Assembly: GCA_014825775.1 (NCBI GenBank)
Contig: MVAQ01000056.1
Location: forward strand, 39,195 to 103,194
Direction: 5' to 3'
From: Krasilnikovozyma curviuscula
Lineage: Eukaryota > Basidiomycota > Tremellomycetes > Cystofilobasidiales > Mrakiaceae
DNA: 64,000 nucleotides
The notes under the pieces are model-generated. The model saw only the letters and a list, made by a program, of their open reading frames with translations. It did not search any database and was not told the origin of the DNA. A program made the translations under genes and the position numbers. Positions 1-12,807 of the stretch are shown here, one piece after another. The stretch's first letter is position 1, and every line of letters begins with the position of its first letter.

Positions 1-1173
1 ACGCGGCCCATCACAGCGCCTGTCACTTCATTCTTCATCTCAGCTTTCGTCTTCAACTCCTGATCTACATCATCCGATCCAGATACTTCACCAGCGGTCC
101 ACCAAGCCCATCCTTCTAGGTAAACGCCCTCCACTTCGTCCTCGCCGCCAAACTCGATCTGTTTGTACACTTCCAAGCTCTTCTTGACCTCTCCAAGCTC
201 GAGAAGGATTCGAATAAGGGAGTAGTACGTGGAAGGATCTTTATCTTCCCACGACGATGGTGGAAGGGAGAGGATACGAGCGATCAAGGCTGAGGCATCG
301 CCAGGTTGCTGTTGTGATAGACGGACGGAGGCGAGGGTGAGGAGCGGTTCAGGGTCATTAGGAGTGTGTGTGAGTGCGGTAGACAGGTAGATTTCACAGT
401 TTTGTTCAGCGGAAGGGTCGAAGCTAATTTTTATGGAGAAAAGTGAGAAAGGTCAGCAACGCACTTCCGGGAGTAGGATGAGACGGACGAAGCGCGGCGC
501 ACCATAAATCTGTGAGGTAGATCTCTGTCATACCAACCAGGGCCCTAGAGATAAGCTTATGAACATCTTCTTCTCCTTCAATGACTACTGCCCCTCCGTC
601 TTCCTGTTTCCCTTTGCCCTTTGTTGATCTAAGAGCATCTAGTCGGGCTTGGAGCACCTTGATAGCGTTCTCGTAGTGCTGCAGGGATTCTTGAGGAACT
701 GATGAGAGCTGAGCGAGATACAAATGCGGTGGTGCTAGAGGTGGGTGAGGGGGTTGAGTAAGAGCCGTAAAGACCTGTTGCGAAGAACAGGAACAAGTTT
801 CAGCCACACTACTTCCAACAGCCACATATGAGAGACTCACCTGCTGAGCAGCATCAACATTGCCTTCTTCCAGTAAACAGAGACCCGCCAGCTCCAACGC
901 TTCTGTGTTTGACGGTTCAACGGCGAGAATCTGCTGCAGGAAGGGGAGGGCAGTTTCGTACGCCTGCTGGGTGAGGTGAGAATGGGCAGCAGCTACATAG
1001 TATGGCGAGTAGATCAGTATCAGTATAGCATTCTTGTCTGAGTGCAGCTGATTGAGATCTCACTCACCTAACAGCTCTGGTACTGACTGCTGTGTTGATG
1101 TCGAAGGTGCCGCTGGAGTAGCTGCTGAAGCTGCTGCTCTGACTTTGCGGTTCTTGTTGCTGGTTCTACCCAT
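1..1173 (-). CDS. ACL4: Acl4-like TPR assembly chaperone of ribosomal protein uL4 (3' part off window)
   Basis: The gene reads leftward and runs out of the window, so the C-terminus is missing. The ATG at 1173 opens a basic, Ala-rich N-terminus (MGRTSNKNRKVRAAAS). Introns of about 60-80 nt follow, including one near 780-840 and one near 425-505. The spliced protein is helical and TPR-like. It includes a block LALELAGLCLLEEGNVDAA-type repeat and the segment GMTEIYLTDLC...SAEQNCEIYL, where two exons join. In yeast Acl4 this type of TPR protein holds newly made Rpl4 (uL4) and carries it to pre-60S particles. The role here is inferred from that resemblance. It could instead be another TPR protein of the same fold. 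It faces the F-box gene across a 372-nt divergent promoter. Confidence 0.62.
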
Positions 1174-1545
1174 TGCACACGAGATCTTTACTTTTCTTAG
1201 TTATGATTTGCTTAAGATTCTGCGACGCAGCTTCTGGAATGGTAGCCTGCACAAGAAATCCATCAAGTTGCGTTGCGACTTGTCAGAAAAAATTTAGAAA
1301 AGATTTCGTGTTTATTTTTTCATCACGACAAAGCTCACATCCAAACTGACAGAAAGAATTGAATAAGCTCCAGGATTCCATAGGTACTACTCTTGCTCAA
1401 GCTGAATTTACTTTCAATTTCTCGTTCTTCCCCACGACCAGCGAACGTCATCTGTCCTCAAACGATTTTCAATTTTCAACAGCCAACCACAGCCGACCCA
1501 CACCCCGACTCTACTTAGGAAAGGAGTACTTTCTAACCAGCAGTC
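1174..1545. promoter_or_regulatory. Divergent promoter region between the Acl4-like and F-box genes
   Basis: This 372-nt gap separates two start codons on opposite strands. It contains AT-rich stretches (about 1285-1325) and CA/CT-rich sequence before the F-box ATG. Short ORFs across it show no family resemblance. I see no defined binding site. Confidence 0.45.
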
Positions 1546-2707
1546 ATGTCATACGACCATCACAACCAGACGCTCCTCCAAACTGCTCTCACAAGCTCCA
1601 AGCTGCAGAAGGCCTCCATCCACCGAAGAATCGTGTCAACGGGTTCAGCATCCTCGGACGGACACGAAGGTGACACATACATGCTATCACCAGAGGAAGA
1701 CCTAGAACAAGAGAATGAGATCGAAGAGGAAGTGGAAGAGGACGATGATAATGAACTCGTTGGTGTCTTCACTCCGAATTCCACGGGGGCCTTGACGCCT
1801 TCATCATCCATGTCGCCGTCTGGAAGTGCGAGGGGTGCCAGTAAAGATAGGGTTACTGCTCTTGGTGGGAAAGAGAAGAATCCATTGTTGCTCAGGTTGG
1901 GAACAGATCCTTTGAAGAGATTCCCGAGTGAAATCAGTACGTCTCGTGCTTTACTCCCTTTCCGGTTCTTTACTCAAGGGCCTTACTAACTCAGCTTGTT
2001 TTTGATATTCATTTGCAGGTATCAAGATATTCGGCTTATTGGATTTCAGAGCGCTTACTCGATGCCAGAGAGTCTGCCGAAGGTGGCAGAATTCACAAAC
2101 GCTAAATTACAGTCAGTTTTTTCTGGTAGTTGCTCTGGTGCCTCTGTTCTTACCGACTTGAATTCTAATCCTTTTCATACTTGAACTATAGTTTGGTTTC
2201 TTCATTATCGTGCCAAGAAGTTTGGGGATGAGAGCTTGCTTGACCTGCCGAGTGGGAAATGGAGTAGGAAAGAGAGCAAGATGCAATGGGTCAGTCATAT
2301 CATCTCCTCCTTTCCTTCATTTCTGGTAATTGATTTTGAGATGGGATTCCTTCCTGTAGCGGGCGCAATATCGTTATATCCGTTTAGATCCAAATGGTGA
2401 TCTCGTGCCTTACGACCCCGTCGACGGACCATCATAGTATGCATTCTTTTGTCATGACGGTTCCTATATTGATTGATTTTCTAATGCTTCCTTCTTCGTT
2501 CACAGCGAATCTGGGACCTCGACTCCAACAACACGGTGGGCTGCTGCTGGTCCAGCGGTTGTCTCGAAAGCTGCAGCGAGGGCAATGCACAAAGAGCTCA
2601 AAGGACGAAAAGCGAGGGACAAGAACAAGTTTGGTGGGGGTAGAGATAGGACCGTCATTGGCGAGGGCGAAGCGGGCGACGATGGACGTTTTGATGCGCC
2701 TTGGTAG
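1546..2707 (+). CDS. F-box protein
   Basis: The five-exon model starts at the ATG at 1546, just after an AACCAGCAGTC leader. The introns are about 1937-2018, 2107-2191, 2290-2359 and 2438-2505. Each joins in frame and the ORF stops at 2707. Residues 1-120 are Ser-rich, with an acidic run (EEEVEEDDDNE). An F-box follows at about residues 120-160: PLKRFPSEI, then IKIFGLLDFRALTRCQRVCRRW. This helix-loop-helix binds Skp1 in SCF ubiquitin ligases. The C-terminal half is basic and short, with no WD40, LRR or kelch repeats, so the substrate cannot be guessed. The F-box call is firm. The specific orthologue is not recognised. Confidence 0.8.
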
Positions 2708-3057
2708 ACGTAGATGGATGGGAGAAGAAAGCCTTCCTGAGGTCTTCTGATGAGATGTGAATTAAGAAGATTTGTCCTTCAGGAGATCTTGTATCTAATC
2801 TTGTACTCGTTATACCAATCAACCAATCAGTCATTGTTGTGCAATCGAGACATATCTGCCAAACCACACGTCAACGCCGCCCATTTCCATTCCATCTCAG
2901 TCCATTACTTGACAGATTGCCTCGTAGATATGCCATTGAATGACAATGGTTGATCAGACGCTAAATTGTCGGCAGCGCGAGTTCCCTCGAACGACATTAG
3001 TCCATCGAACCGGAAAGTGCCGCCACCAGCCTTGTTCCTACCCCCAACAACGACAGG
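2708..3057 (+). promoter_or_regulatory. Intergenic: F-box 3' end and ABCG transporter promoter/leader
   Basis: This 350-nt stretch lies between two genes on the same strand. Short overlapping ORFs are present, but none has recognisable protein content. It probably holds the F-box 3' UTR and the promoter and 5' UTR of the ABCG gene. No specific motif stood out. Confidence 0.4.
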
Positions 3058-6000
3058 ATGCTGTTCCTATCGTCAGCAACGCTCTTGCTCTCGGCAGCCA
3101 GCTTCGCCTCAGCAGAGTTCAACACCAGGAGGAAGACCCCTTCATCGTACAACTTGACGAGGGCGTCCACCAGACCGATCCGAATCTTTGGACAGGAGGG
3201 TCAATCGACTTTCTCAAACAGCGAGGTAACGAACTATTCCAGTTATGTTTTCAGAGCTGTTTGGACGAAGTGAGAAGCTGACTGTGACCTGTCTTTTGCT
3301 GCTTGCATCGTGTCATTATTGTCATTGTGCTGCTTCACTCGGTCCTCCTGCGATCCCGCTTCTGTGCGAACCAAACTGGAAATTCCTGTAGCTCTTCATC
3401 CCTCGTATGTCTTGATTTCCAAGTGGAATGCTCAGAGCTATTTGCTCATGATCATGTTGGCTTTCGATATGTAGCCAAGCAGGACGAGTGCGAGTGCTTC
3501 AATTGTCTGCTTCCAAAGTTCACTTGCGGGCAGGTCAGTGGTGGCCCCTCTCGATCCTTCCCTTCTGATCTCGCTCTAGAAGCTGACACATCTTCCTTCC
3601 TAATTCATAGTTTGGAACATGTAATGAGTTCGATGGAGCCTGCCAGTGTCCATCAGGATGGGGTGGCCAAGACTGCTTGACTCCACGTCAGTACAATGTT
3701 CGCTTGCAACGCTTTCTCTTTTCCCTGACTGACTCTTACTCTGAACTGTGGTTTTACTTGGAAACACTTAGTGTGTGACTCATTGGCTGATGGAGGGAAT
3801 AGGCATCAGAGGAAGGATGGTGAAAGCTGTGAATGTTCCGACGGATGGGGTGGGTTGAACTGCAATAGTAAGTCGTCAAGCCGAGACATCTAGTCTCAAA
3901 CATCATTTCAACACAACAAATAGTATCCTCGAAACTGAATTCTTTCTCGTTCCCTTGCTGCTTGCTTCTCGAACTGCACCCGCTGCAGCTTGTCAGACCG
4001 ACGACGCTTGCGCTGGATTCTTACCTCCCGGGTGGGGTGGATCATCAGACGACGATGAATTCGGAAACATGACGTGTTATAAAGGTGGAAATGCTGTCAG
4101 AGAAAACTTCCAGATGTGTGATGTCACGAGTGAGTCGTTTTCGCCCTTTTTCGTTCAGGGAATTCTTCTTATCTAATCGTTGAACTATCGATTTCAGATC
4201 CGTCGATCGTCCGAGAGCTTAACGGTAAAAAACCACAAGTAACATTTTCTTGCTCTGCCCTCCCACCACCGGACACACCTCTGTCTGCCCTGACAAGCGC
4301 AGAAGTTGAGCTACTCAAGACATGCAACTTCCAGTTCTGGATCGGATCCCTGGAGTCCTTCTATTGCTCATTAACAGATTGTGACTGGACTTTCACCTCG
4401 ACATTTGAAGCTAATATCACAGAGTACAAGTGTGGGACAATTGATTGCAATTGTGTGCCTGGAAGGATGCTGTGTGGTGAAGATGGTTCTGTCAGTAAGT
4501 ACCTAATTACCCATATTTTTCTTTGAAAGTGGAGTGGTCCACCATCCTAGTATCTGACGTTGCTCTTGTAACTCTATTTTGCCAACAGACATTGACGATT
4601 TCCTCAAGGAAGAAGTACAAGGTCCTGGAACGTTCACCTGTACCTCAGGACGAGGCTGTCAATTCAAGGAACCAGCAATGAACGAACTGATTGATATGGT
4701 CTTCGGTGATCCTTACATCACGCTCAATTGCGACAGCGGTGAATGTTTACACTACACGATGGTCCCAGGATACGAGGTACTTAGCTTTTCTCTTTCGACC
4801 ACACCCATATATCTGATTAAGATTTGACTTTATGCAGAGACCTGAACGGCCTGATAACAGTCTGTGGGTTGCCCTCTCGGCTACCGCAGCTGGTGTTGTT
4901 ATCTTCGCGAGCGCTTTAGGTGGGTACTTTTTCGCTCGTCCCTTTGCACTTCAAATTTTAAAAGGTCATCTATTTAGTATTCTGGCTTCTCGGAAGATCC
5001 CGACTGACCGGAGAAGGATTCGGTAGCATCTCCCTTCCAGCTGAAGAAACCGCTAAACTCATGTCAGACCATGTGCCTGCCAACCTCCAATTCTCAGACC
5101 TCAACTACTCGGTCTCGAACAAGAACATCCTCGAGAGCATCTACGGAAGCGTCCAGCCAGGCCAACTGATGGCGATCATGGGATCATCCGGCGCCGGTAA
5201 ATCAACACTGCTCGACATTCTCGCTCAGAGAGAGAAGCGGGGTGCTGTCGGCGGTGAAATGTTTGTCAATGGAAGACGAGTGGACGAACATTCTGATAAA
5301 CTCAAACGAGTGATCGGATTTGTCGATCAGGAGGATACTTTGATGAGTACGCTAACCGTGTACGAAACGGTGCTATATTCTGCGCTGTTGAGGCTGCCTA
5401 GGGAAATGAGCTTGGAGGCGAAAAAGTTCAGAACACTGGAAACAATGCAGGAACTTGGTATTCTTGGTATTAAAGATTCTAGAATCGGTGAATCTGGTGA
5501 GTAAGGATTGTTTGTCGTTTGTTCCGAATCGCTCGTTGAGCTTCTGCCCGTTCAGGTCTGCGCTCAATCTCTGGCGGAGAGAAGCGTCGTGTTTCTATTG
5601 CTTGTGAACTCGTTACCTCACCTTCTATTCTGCTGTTGGATGAGCCTACCTCTGGTGAGCTTTTCTATTCGCCACTGGGACTAGTGCATGGAACCTAACA
5701 CAAGCATTTGCAGGTCTCGACTCTTTCAACGCTTACAATGTCATTGAAAGCCTCACTTCTTTGGCGAGAGATTATAATCGAACCGTCATTTTCACCATCC
5801 ATCAACCAAGAAGTAATATTGTCGACCTTTTCGACAGGCTGATTCTGTTGGCTAAAGGACGGGTCGTCTATTCCGGTCCTTACGATGAGTGTCAAGACTA
5901 CTTTGCACGAATTGGTCACCCTTGTCCTCCAGGTCACAACATCGCTGACTTCCTCAGTAGGGCCTCTCTCTATTTCCTAGTTGCTCGAGCACGCATGCTG

Positions 6001-7988
6001 ACTGCTTGTTTCTAGTCGATATCACAATGGAAGCCGCTGGAGAACAGACCTCAAAATCTCGGAAAATTGCAGCTGCAGCTGAGACTGCTCAAACAGAGAA
6101 CGGCGATGTCGAAGCTGCCGGTGGATCGATTGTTCCCGACGCTGCACCAGCACCATCCTCAAAAGCCTCTAGTATCAAAAGCAAAGCTGCCAAAGTGCTC
6201 GGCATGTCTTCATCAGAAGTTAACACTCTGGAATCTCAAGCGCTCTCTGACAAGCTTAAGGTGCTCATCTCGGACTACGAGAAAAGCGAGGTGTTCTCAA
6301 GAGTCAAAGATGAGATCGCCGGAACGAGAGCGAACGGACATGGCCCTACTTCTGCTCCTGATGGTCAGTTTGACGATATCTCAGATGTGGAAGATAACAA
6401 GTTGCTGCAAGGCTATAAAAGAGCTAGTTTATGGACTCAATTCAAGATTTTGAGCGGAAGGGCTTTCAAGAATCTCTACAGGTGAGTACATGTGCTATGT
6501 GTCCGCTTTCCCGTCATGAGCTAGTGCTCAAGGGTAAAAAAAATTCATTCTGATTATTACAGAGACCCAATGCTCATGTTTGGCCACTACGCTATGTCAA
6601 TTGTGGTCGCATTCCTTTGTGCTGGTCTCTATCAATCGATTGGTATCGATCTTGGCTCATTCCAGTCAGTGCAGCAGGCCTCGAAGCCAGAGCGTCACTT
6701 CTCACCAATTTTATCTGCTACTCTTAGGAACCGATTGGGACTCTTCTTCTTTGTACTCTCTTTATTCGCGTTCTCGTCGTTGACGAGCTTGAGTCTGTTT
6801 GCGAGCGAACGACTGCTGTTTATGCGTGAAAGGTACATCGTTCATTCAGTCTTCCCCTTTATATCCTAGCACTGATCATGTTGTCATCTAATTTAGAGCA
6901 AACGGCTACTACGCTCCCATCACTTGTACATTGATTTCTCTCTTGCTGTACTTCCGTGCCGCTAGTGAAGCTAACCTCATTCCATCTGCCTCCAATAGAC
7001 TTCCTCTCTAAGGTCCTCTTTGACATTCTCCCACTCAGAATCATCCCGTCTTTCATCCTAGGCTCTATCATCTACGGCCTCGTTGGTCTTGTTCCAAACG
7101 TCCTGGAGTTCTGGAAGTTCATCCTTACCCTCGTGCTCTTCAACTTGGCGACGGCAAGCGTCGTGCTCTTCATCTCTGTTGCGATACCGAGTACTGGGCT
7201 AGCCAACCTTGCGGGTAGTTTGGTGATGCTTTACAAGTGGGTTTCTGTCTGCAGCTGGACGTATGCCACCGCCCGCGAAAACTGACACCTCTCTCGCCGC
7301 AGTCTCCTCTTTGGTGGCCTTCTCATGAACTATAACCAGTCGTCTATCATCGTTAAGATCCTCATGACGGGTTCCTTTTTCCACGCCGCCTTTGAAGCGT
7401 TGTTAGTGAATGAGCTTCGAGGGCTGCAATTGAAAGATCACAAGGTGAGCAGGGACTTTTCCTCTTTTCTTATGTTGTCCATTCAAGAAGTTTTCTGATC
7501 TTCATTCTGATTGCATCTTCTAGTATGGTATTGATATCGAAGTACCTGGCGCAGTCATCTTATCAACGTTTGGATTCCACGCCCAGGTAAGTTCTCCAAG
7601 TACAGCCACAACAAATGGCTTTCACGTAACTTTGGAGTCTAAAGTTTCTGACACATTACATCGCTTTATTTCATTTTATATCTGCGTCACTCACCTGTTC
7701 TTTTTCAATTGGCCGATCATGGCTGATGCACGCACACCCTACCCTCCTTCGACGGAAACTCTAAAACTTTATCGTGCCTAACACACTCCGTCGCATCGTG
7801 TCTCCTCTGTGATGATGTGCTGTTCAAATGTGCTGTGAAAACTAAAATCCTAAACTCAAACGCTGCCGTCTATTTTAACACGCCAGGCGTTTTGGTTCCC
7901 TGACATCGCTCTGCTGGCGGGTACTATTGTGTCCTTCGGTCTGCTGAGCTACGGAACGTTGCACTTCTTCGTCAAGGAGAAGAGGTAA
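3058..7988 (+). CDS. ADP1: Adp1-like ABCG half-transporter with N-terminal EGF-like domain
   Basis: The start at 3058 gives a signal peptide ([19 protein letters not shown]). Cys-rich EGF-like units follow: [33 protein letters not shown] and LCDSLADG...[12 protein letters not shown]. Next come a luminal/extracellular region, a membrane segment near 4850-4925 ([20 protein letters not shown]) and the ABC domain. That domain has Walker [10 protein letters not shown] (about 5182), signature ISGGEKRRV (about 5570) and Walker [11 protein letters not shown] (about 5625), then an ABC2-type membrane domain ending FFVKEKR at 7988. The order NBD then TMD, plus the EGF part, matches yeast Adp1, an ER/vacuole-associated ABCG protein of unknown substrate. 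About 15 introns interrupt it; most are short, but one at 7587-7886 is 300 nt. The exon joins between 3230 and 3480 are uncertain. Length is about 1,100 residues by my estimate. Confidence 0.85.
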
Positions 7989-8903
7989 TGAAAGCAACAC
8001 TGGACCCAAAACAGGCGGAGGTGCATTGGGGGAGTGTGTCTGGCGGAAGCTTCGGTGAGACTTGCTCCTAGAAGATTTATTGCTCCTCATCGAGTAACTC
8101 TTGCTTTTTTTGCCTTTGTTCTTCTGCGGATTTCCCGTTACCTTTCATCCTTTTCTTTTCTTTTCTTCCTTCATAGACAGCGCTAAACTGGAGGAAACCT
8201 TATTGCCGTCGATTGCTCGTCTCGCGGGCACAATTCCCTCCTCTATCCGATCCCTCGTTGCCACTTGCCTAGTCTCGACACCACCCACAAAAAATTCAAT
8301 ACTTCGCATCCTCGTCCTGTCGTTCTTTCTTCGATCGCATATGGACTGGCGCTGCTCCCTTCCCCCCTCTTCCTGTCGCAGCGCTTCAGCTTCCCCCCAA
8401 CTGTGTGTCATTACCGTTATACCTTGTAACCCTACCCCTTTTGAAGCACGTGAAAAATGCATCCATTGAAATCTTAAGTTCCGGTCTGGACTGGAGGCGA
8501 AGGTGATGCGCCAGCTGAGCATCTGACCCTGCCCCTCTCGCCACAGTTACCGTCGTCTTCCTGCAAGTTTCAGGCAAAAGTGGAAGCTTTCAGGTTTCCG
8601 AGCTGTACACCCACCTCCCAGCACGACCTTCACGACCCCGCAGAGTACGAACGAGCTATATCCCATTCGAATAGAAGTGAATTGCTGTCTGAGAGGGACA
8701 GAGGCGTCTTCGATTATCTCGGCGGCGCACAGGTCAGTCGACCTCTCGATTTTTGACAGGTAACGATTCTCCATCCATCAGCTCCCACCCGCTAGTCTCT
8801 GATTACTCGCCCCCCTTCTATATCCTATCCCTCAGTAGAAATCTCCCTCCAGCAACTATCCAATCCCATCATCCTCCCCGTCTTATCCTCGTCGATAGGT
8901 AGG
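7989..8903 (+). other. Long intergenic stretch / probable PPS1 5' region
   Basis: This 915-nt stretch between the ABCG stop and the PPS1 ATG has no recognisable coding content; the short ORFs on both strands look random. It contains a pyrimidine-rich tract at about 8100-8180 (repeated CTTTT/TTCTT ending in CATAG) and several CCCC/CCTC runs upstream of the PPS1 start. It probably holds the ABCG 3' UTR, the PPS1 promoter and a long leader. The tract could be the end of a leader intron, but I cannot fix its donor. Confidence 0.4.
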
Positions 8904-11900
8904 ATGCAGTCGTCGTCGACGATCCCAAACTTGTTCTACATCAAGGGTCCCACTCCGTCACCTCCAACGTGTTCATACTCGACAGCAATGGCCATGGCCA
9001 GCAGGATATCGAGGACACCGACTCCAAATAGCGGTGCCTCCCACGCCTTCGCTGCTGCCTCGCCCCCTCAGACGCCCACGCCCGCTCGAATCAGTTACGC
9101 CCGGGCGTTTCCACCCGAGGAATCCTCGGGTGAAGAAGAAGGAGGAGGAGGAGGCAGTAGTAGCGTCTGTTCACTATCTCCCGGCGATCGCTCTCTGGCA
9201 AGGGACAGCAGCGATTCATCCTCCAAAGAGAGCAGCAGCAATTCTGGGGAAAGCAGCAGCGGAGGCGCCGCGACCATCGTCGTCGGTGCTATCCCTTGTG
9301 GCCTGGTAGAGGGAATCAGGGACGAGGAAGACAGAGAAGGTGTTCATGAGTTTGGAGAGCTGCCTTATGGTCTGCAGTACGCACAGGACTGCTTGGAGTC
9401 CCTCCCAATCTTGATCGACTCAAAAAATCCGGAGACGCACACCGTCGTCCGGGGTATCAATTGCCATCAAGTGAGTCGTTTATCTTTCCATGCCCTCCTC
9501 TACTCGCATTCTACTACATTCTACTATTGTATTATGCTGATTTTATGAACAACCTCTTTTTTCGCTCAGTATGCCAAGCTTCAGAGGCAGCACGCTTCGC
9601 TCGACGTCCCAGATAGTGTCTTGTTCCCCTTCCTGCATGGCGTCGGTAACAGCCCGTCCGTCGATAGTTTCTTCGCCAGAAGTCCACAGTGAGTGGCAGC
9701 TCTTTTTATTATCTGACCTTAAAAAACAGAAAAGAAAAAACGCAGACTGACCCACGTTCTTTTCAGGTTCCGAGAACAGAAACCCTCGTGCGTGTCCTGG
9801 CTTCTTCCATCACACTGCGCCCGCTATTGAGAATACTGACCTGTCGCTTTCTCCACCAGTCCATACTACCGAGGTCTTGTTACTATTCTGGCTCCAGGAC
9901 CGGGAGATGCACCAGCTACGCCCCCTCTTGTGCAATGTTCAAGCCTCGAGTCGAGTGTCTCGTTAGCTTCTTCGACCCGAACTGGAGGACACGACGGTCG
10001 AGCTTCTCATCCGAGTACTCCTAGCTTGGAATACGCTGAAGAGGGAGATAACGACAGTGGGGTAGAGAGCTGGGGTGACTGCTGTAAGTTGGTTGCTGCG
10101 TGCTCTATCCGCATCGCAAATTGAGACTGATAAACTGCGCCTCTTACATCCTCAACAGCTGTCCAATCTCTTCCAGTGCACAGCGAACCCAAGATCGTTG
10201 ATAGTACTACCTCGCCAAATTTCTCGGCACCAGAGTTCCTCTTCCACCCCGAAGCTCCCAAGCAAAGCATCTACCACCAAGCGCCAGCGAACCACATCGA
10301 CGATGATGACGCCTACACTCCCCCTACCCCTCCTGCTGCATTCCACACAGTACTCGTTGACACTTTTCCCCCTGAGGCCATCATTTCATGTTATACAGCG
10401 TACGACCACCGTTTCACGAACGTCCTCTCGCCTGGCCTCGTTTATGGCAGGTTTCGCCCCATTTTCCTTGGCGACGCCGTGTCGTTTAGAAACCTCGATA
10501 TCCAGCCGGTCAAGTATGCAACCATCAGTGATATTGTTGTCTATCACCCTCAGGGGTTGTGCCAGTCAGCACTGACTGTTGCCGAAAGGTGAGAGCCCGT
10601 AGCCAGAAATTTCCATTATGCACATCAATAATTGACAATGAGGTGTCTTGTTTCTTTCATAGATTTGCCGAATCCGTCGATGCCGAGTATAGAAAGAGGC
10701 TAAAGGAAGCTGAGCAATGGCAAGTCAACAAGGAAGTCCTTCGATACAATGTCTTTGTCGTAACAGGTTAGTGTCGCAACCTCTCCTCTCTGATCTTGCG
10801 TCGATTGCGATTGAGTCTCACGCGCTGCTCTTTTGTCGATCAGATCCATTCTCAGAGTTTGAGAAGAAGTATCCAGAACTCGTAGAATTTGACTCCAACG
10901 GCATCCCTAGAAACCATATCGACCTATTTGAGAAAGAGAGAAAGGCCAGCGCTGAGTTCACCACAGCATCGGAGATTAGTTCAGGCGTCTTTGTGAGGAG
11001 ATTCAGCTATTCTTCAGCAATTCCTGATTTTATCTGACACTCTGCACTTGATTCCAGGTCGGTAGTCTCTACGACGTGCCCATTGCCGACGACAAACTAG
11101 ACATTAACAGCGATTGTGGTCCTCATCAGATACCTTACGATGCTGTCGTTTACTGCAGCGAATTTGAGCTCTACAATATGGCTGGACCAAACGACCTTAA
11201 GGATGCCAATAACACCCTCTTTCCACCAGGACCAGCCAGTCCGGGGAGCAACATCTCCAACTCGCTGTCGACCCTCAACATCTCGTCTCAACGTCAATGG
11301 GGTGAATGGAAAACAAATGCTGACAGAGTCTCAGTGCTCTCTTCTCCATCTGGAAGAGCGGTCGCTTACCTTCAATGCACTTGTAAGACTGTCGGAAGCG
11401 AATGGAAAGCTTGGGACTGCTTGGCCGAGGCTTTCATTCAACTCTGCTTTTGGATTCAACATGTTACCGATCAGGGTAAAAGAGTCATTCTTATATCCAA
11501 TGATGGATATACAGAGACCAGCATCCTTTCTCTGGTTTATGTCATGATTGCTTTCCATCTCAGCCTTCCTGACGCATTTGTGAATATTGGTCTCGAGATC
11601 ATTATGTCCCTCGCCTGATAATCTCATTTCTGACAAGATCCTCTTTTACTATTCCAGCTCCATATCCAAAACAACGCACAACGGTCATTCTTCGTTTATC
11701 CATCAGACCTTAACCTTCTTCGTCGCATTGAACACAAAATTACCCACATTCGTCAAGGTCCCAACTCTGGACCTGCTCCTGTCAGACCAACACTCGAGAA
11801 TCTTTCGGAGCATAAATCATCAAAAGGATGGAAGTACCCTTTCTGGAAAGCCAAAGAAGAACTTGATAAAGATCTCAGCTTGAGATCGACCTCCAAAAAT

Positions 11901-12807
11901 AAACACGAATGGTTCACCGTGAGTCTACCATCCCCTTTATTACTTCAGTCGCTTCCAGAAGTTAATCAAAGTCTGTTTTTTTTAAAGAATCCATGCTTCG
12001 AGGGTTCGTTCCCATCTCGCATCCTCCCTTTCTTGTATCTGGGCAATCTCAACCACGCCAGCAACCCTGAGCTCCTCCACGCTCTAGGAATCACCCATAT
12101 TGTTTCTGTTGGTGAAAAGGCACTGATTCATCCGAACACGAGAATCCAAACTGATTACCAAGGAGGTGGCATCTCCGGAGGATCGCCCAATTATGACCTT
12201 TGGCACGAATGCGAGGCTGGACGTCTTCACTGGTGAGCTTCTCAGATGGATAGTTACTTCCATGAACATGTAATAACTGTAATGTTTTGTATACGTAGCA
12301 TGGATGTTGAGAAAATCAACGACGATGGAGATTCTCAGTTGAGGTCGTCGATTGCTGAGACAATCGCTTGGATCGAAGGTGCCCGAATCAGCGGAGGAAA
12401 AATACTTATCCACTGCAGAGTCGGAGTTTCAAGATCAGCAACGGTCGTCATAGCGTCAGTACAGAACTTTGGTCGTCGATTTAACATCTCACTGACCGGG
12501 CGCCCTTCTATTGTTCGGCTTCGGCTTCCACAGGTACCTCATGAAGCATCTTGATCAGAGTTTCCTTGACTCCTACATCTTTGTTCGAGCTCGTAGAATG
12601 TCGATATTGATTCAACCCAACCTCAAGTTCTTGTTTGAGCTTCAAGGCTGGGAAGTTGAGTTGAATAGAGAGAGAATCGAGAAGAGATTCCAAGGTGCTT
12701 CACAAAGCTTGGACATCCGAGATCAAAGAATGATGGGAAAGAAGCAGATGTCTTTCCCTATAATGTGTAAAGCTTTGGCGGACCTCAATCGAAGATACAT
12801 AGGTTGA
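8904..12807 (+). CDS. PPS1: Dual-specificity protein phosphatase Pps1
   Basis: The ATG at 8904 starts a Ser/Glu-rich, low-complexity N-terminus (about 130 residues). A long conserved middle follows: VVRGINCHQYAKLQRQHASL, later FRPIFLGDAVSFRNL and SGRAVAYLQCTCKTVGSEWKAW. The C-terminal phosphatase domain begins near PSRILPFLYLGNLNHASN (12013). It carries the catalytic P-loop HCRVGVSRSATVVIA at about 12411-12455, so the CX5R active site is intact. The acidic loop NDDGDS upstream can supply the general acid. Pps1 in yeast is a dual-specificity phosphatase linked to the cell cycle and DNA replication. At least ten introns are spliced, one side of which is a 21-nt microexon at 9767-9787. The stop is at 12805-12807. 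The long middle region is typical of Pps1 and sets it apart from small DSPs. Confidence 0.87.

Noticed and set aside
7805..7886. C/D snoRNA in the 300-nt ABCG intron
   Set aside because: A GTGATGA C-box-like motif is present, but no CTGA D-box follows inside the intron. The next CTGA lies in the exon.
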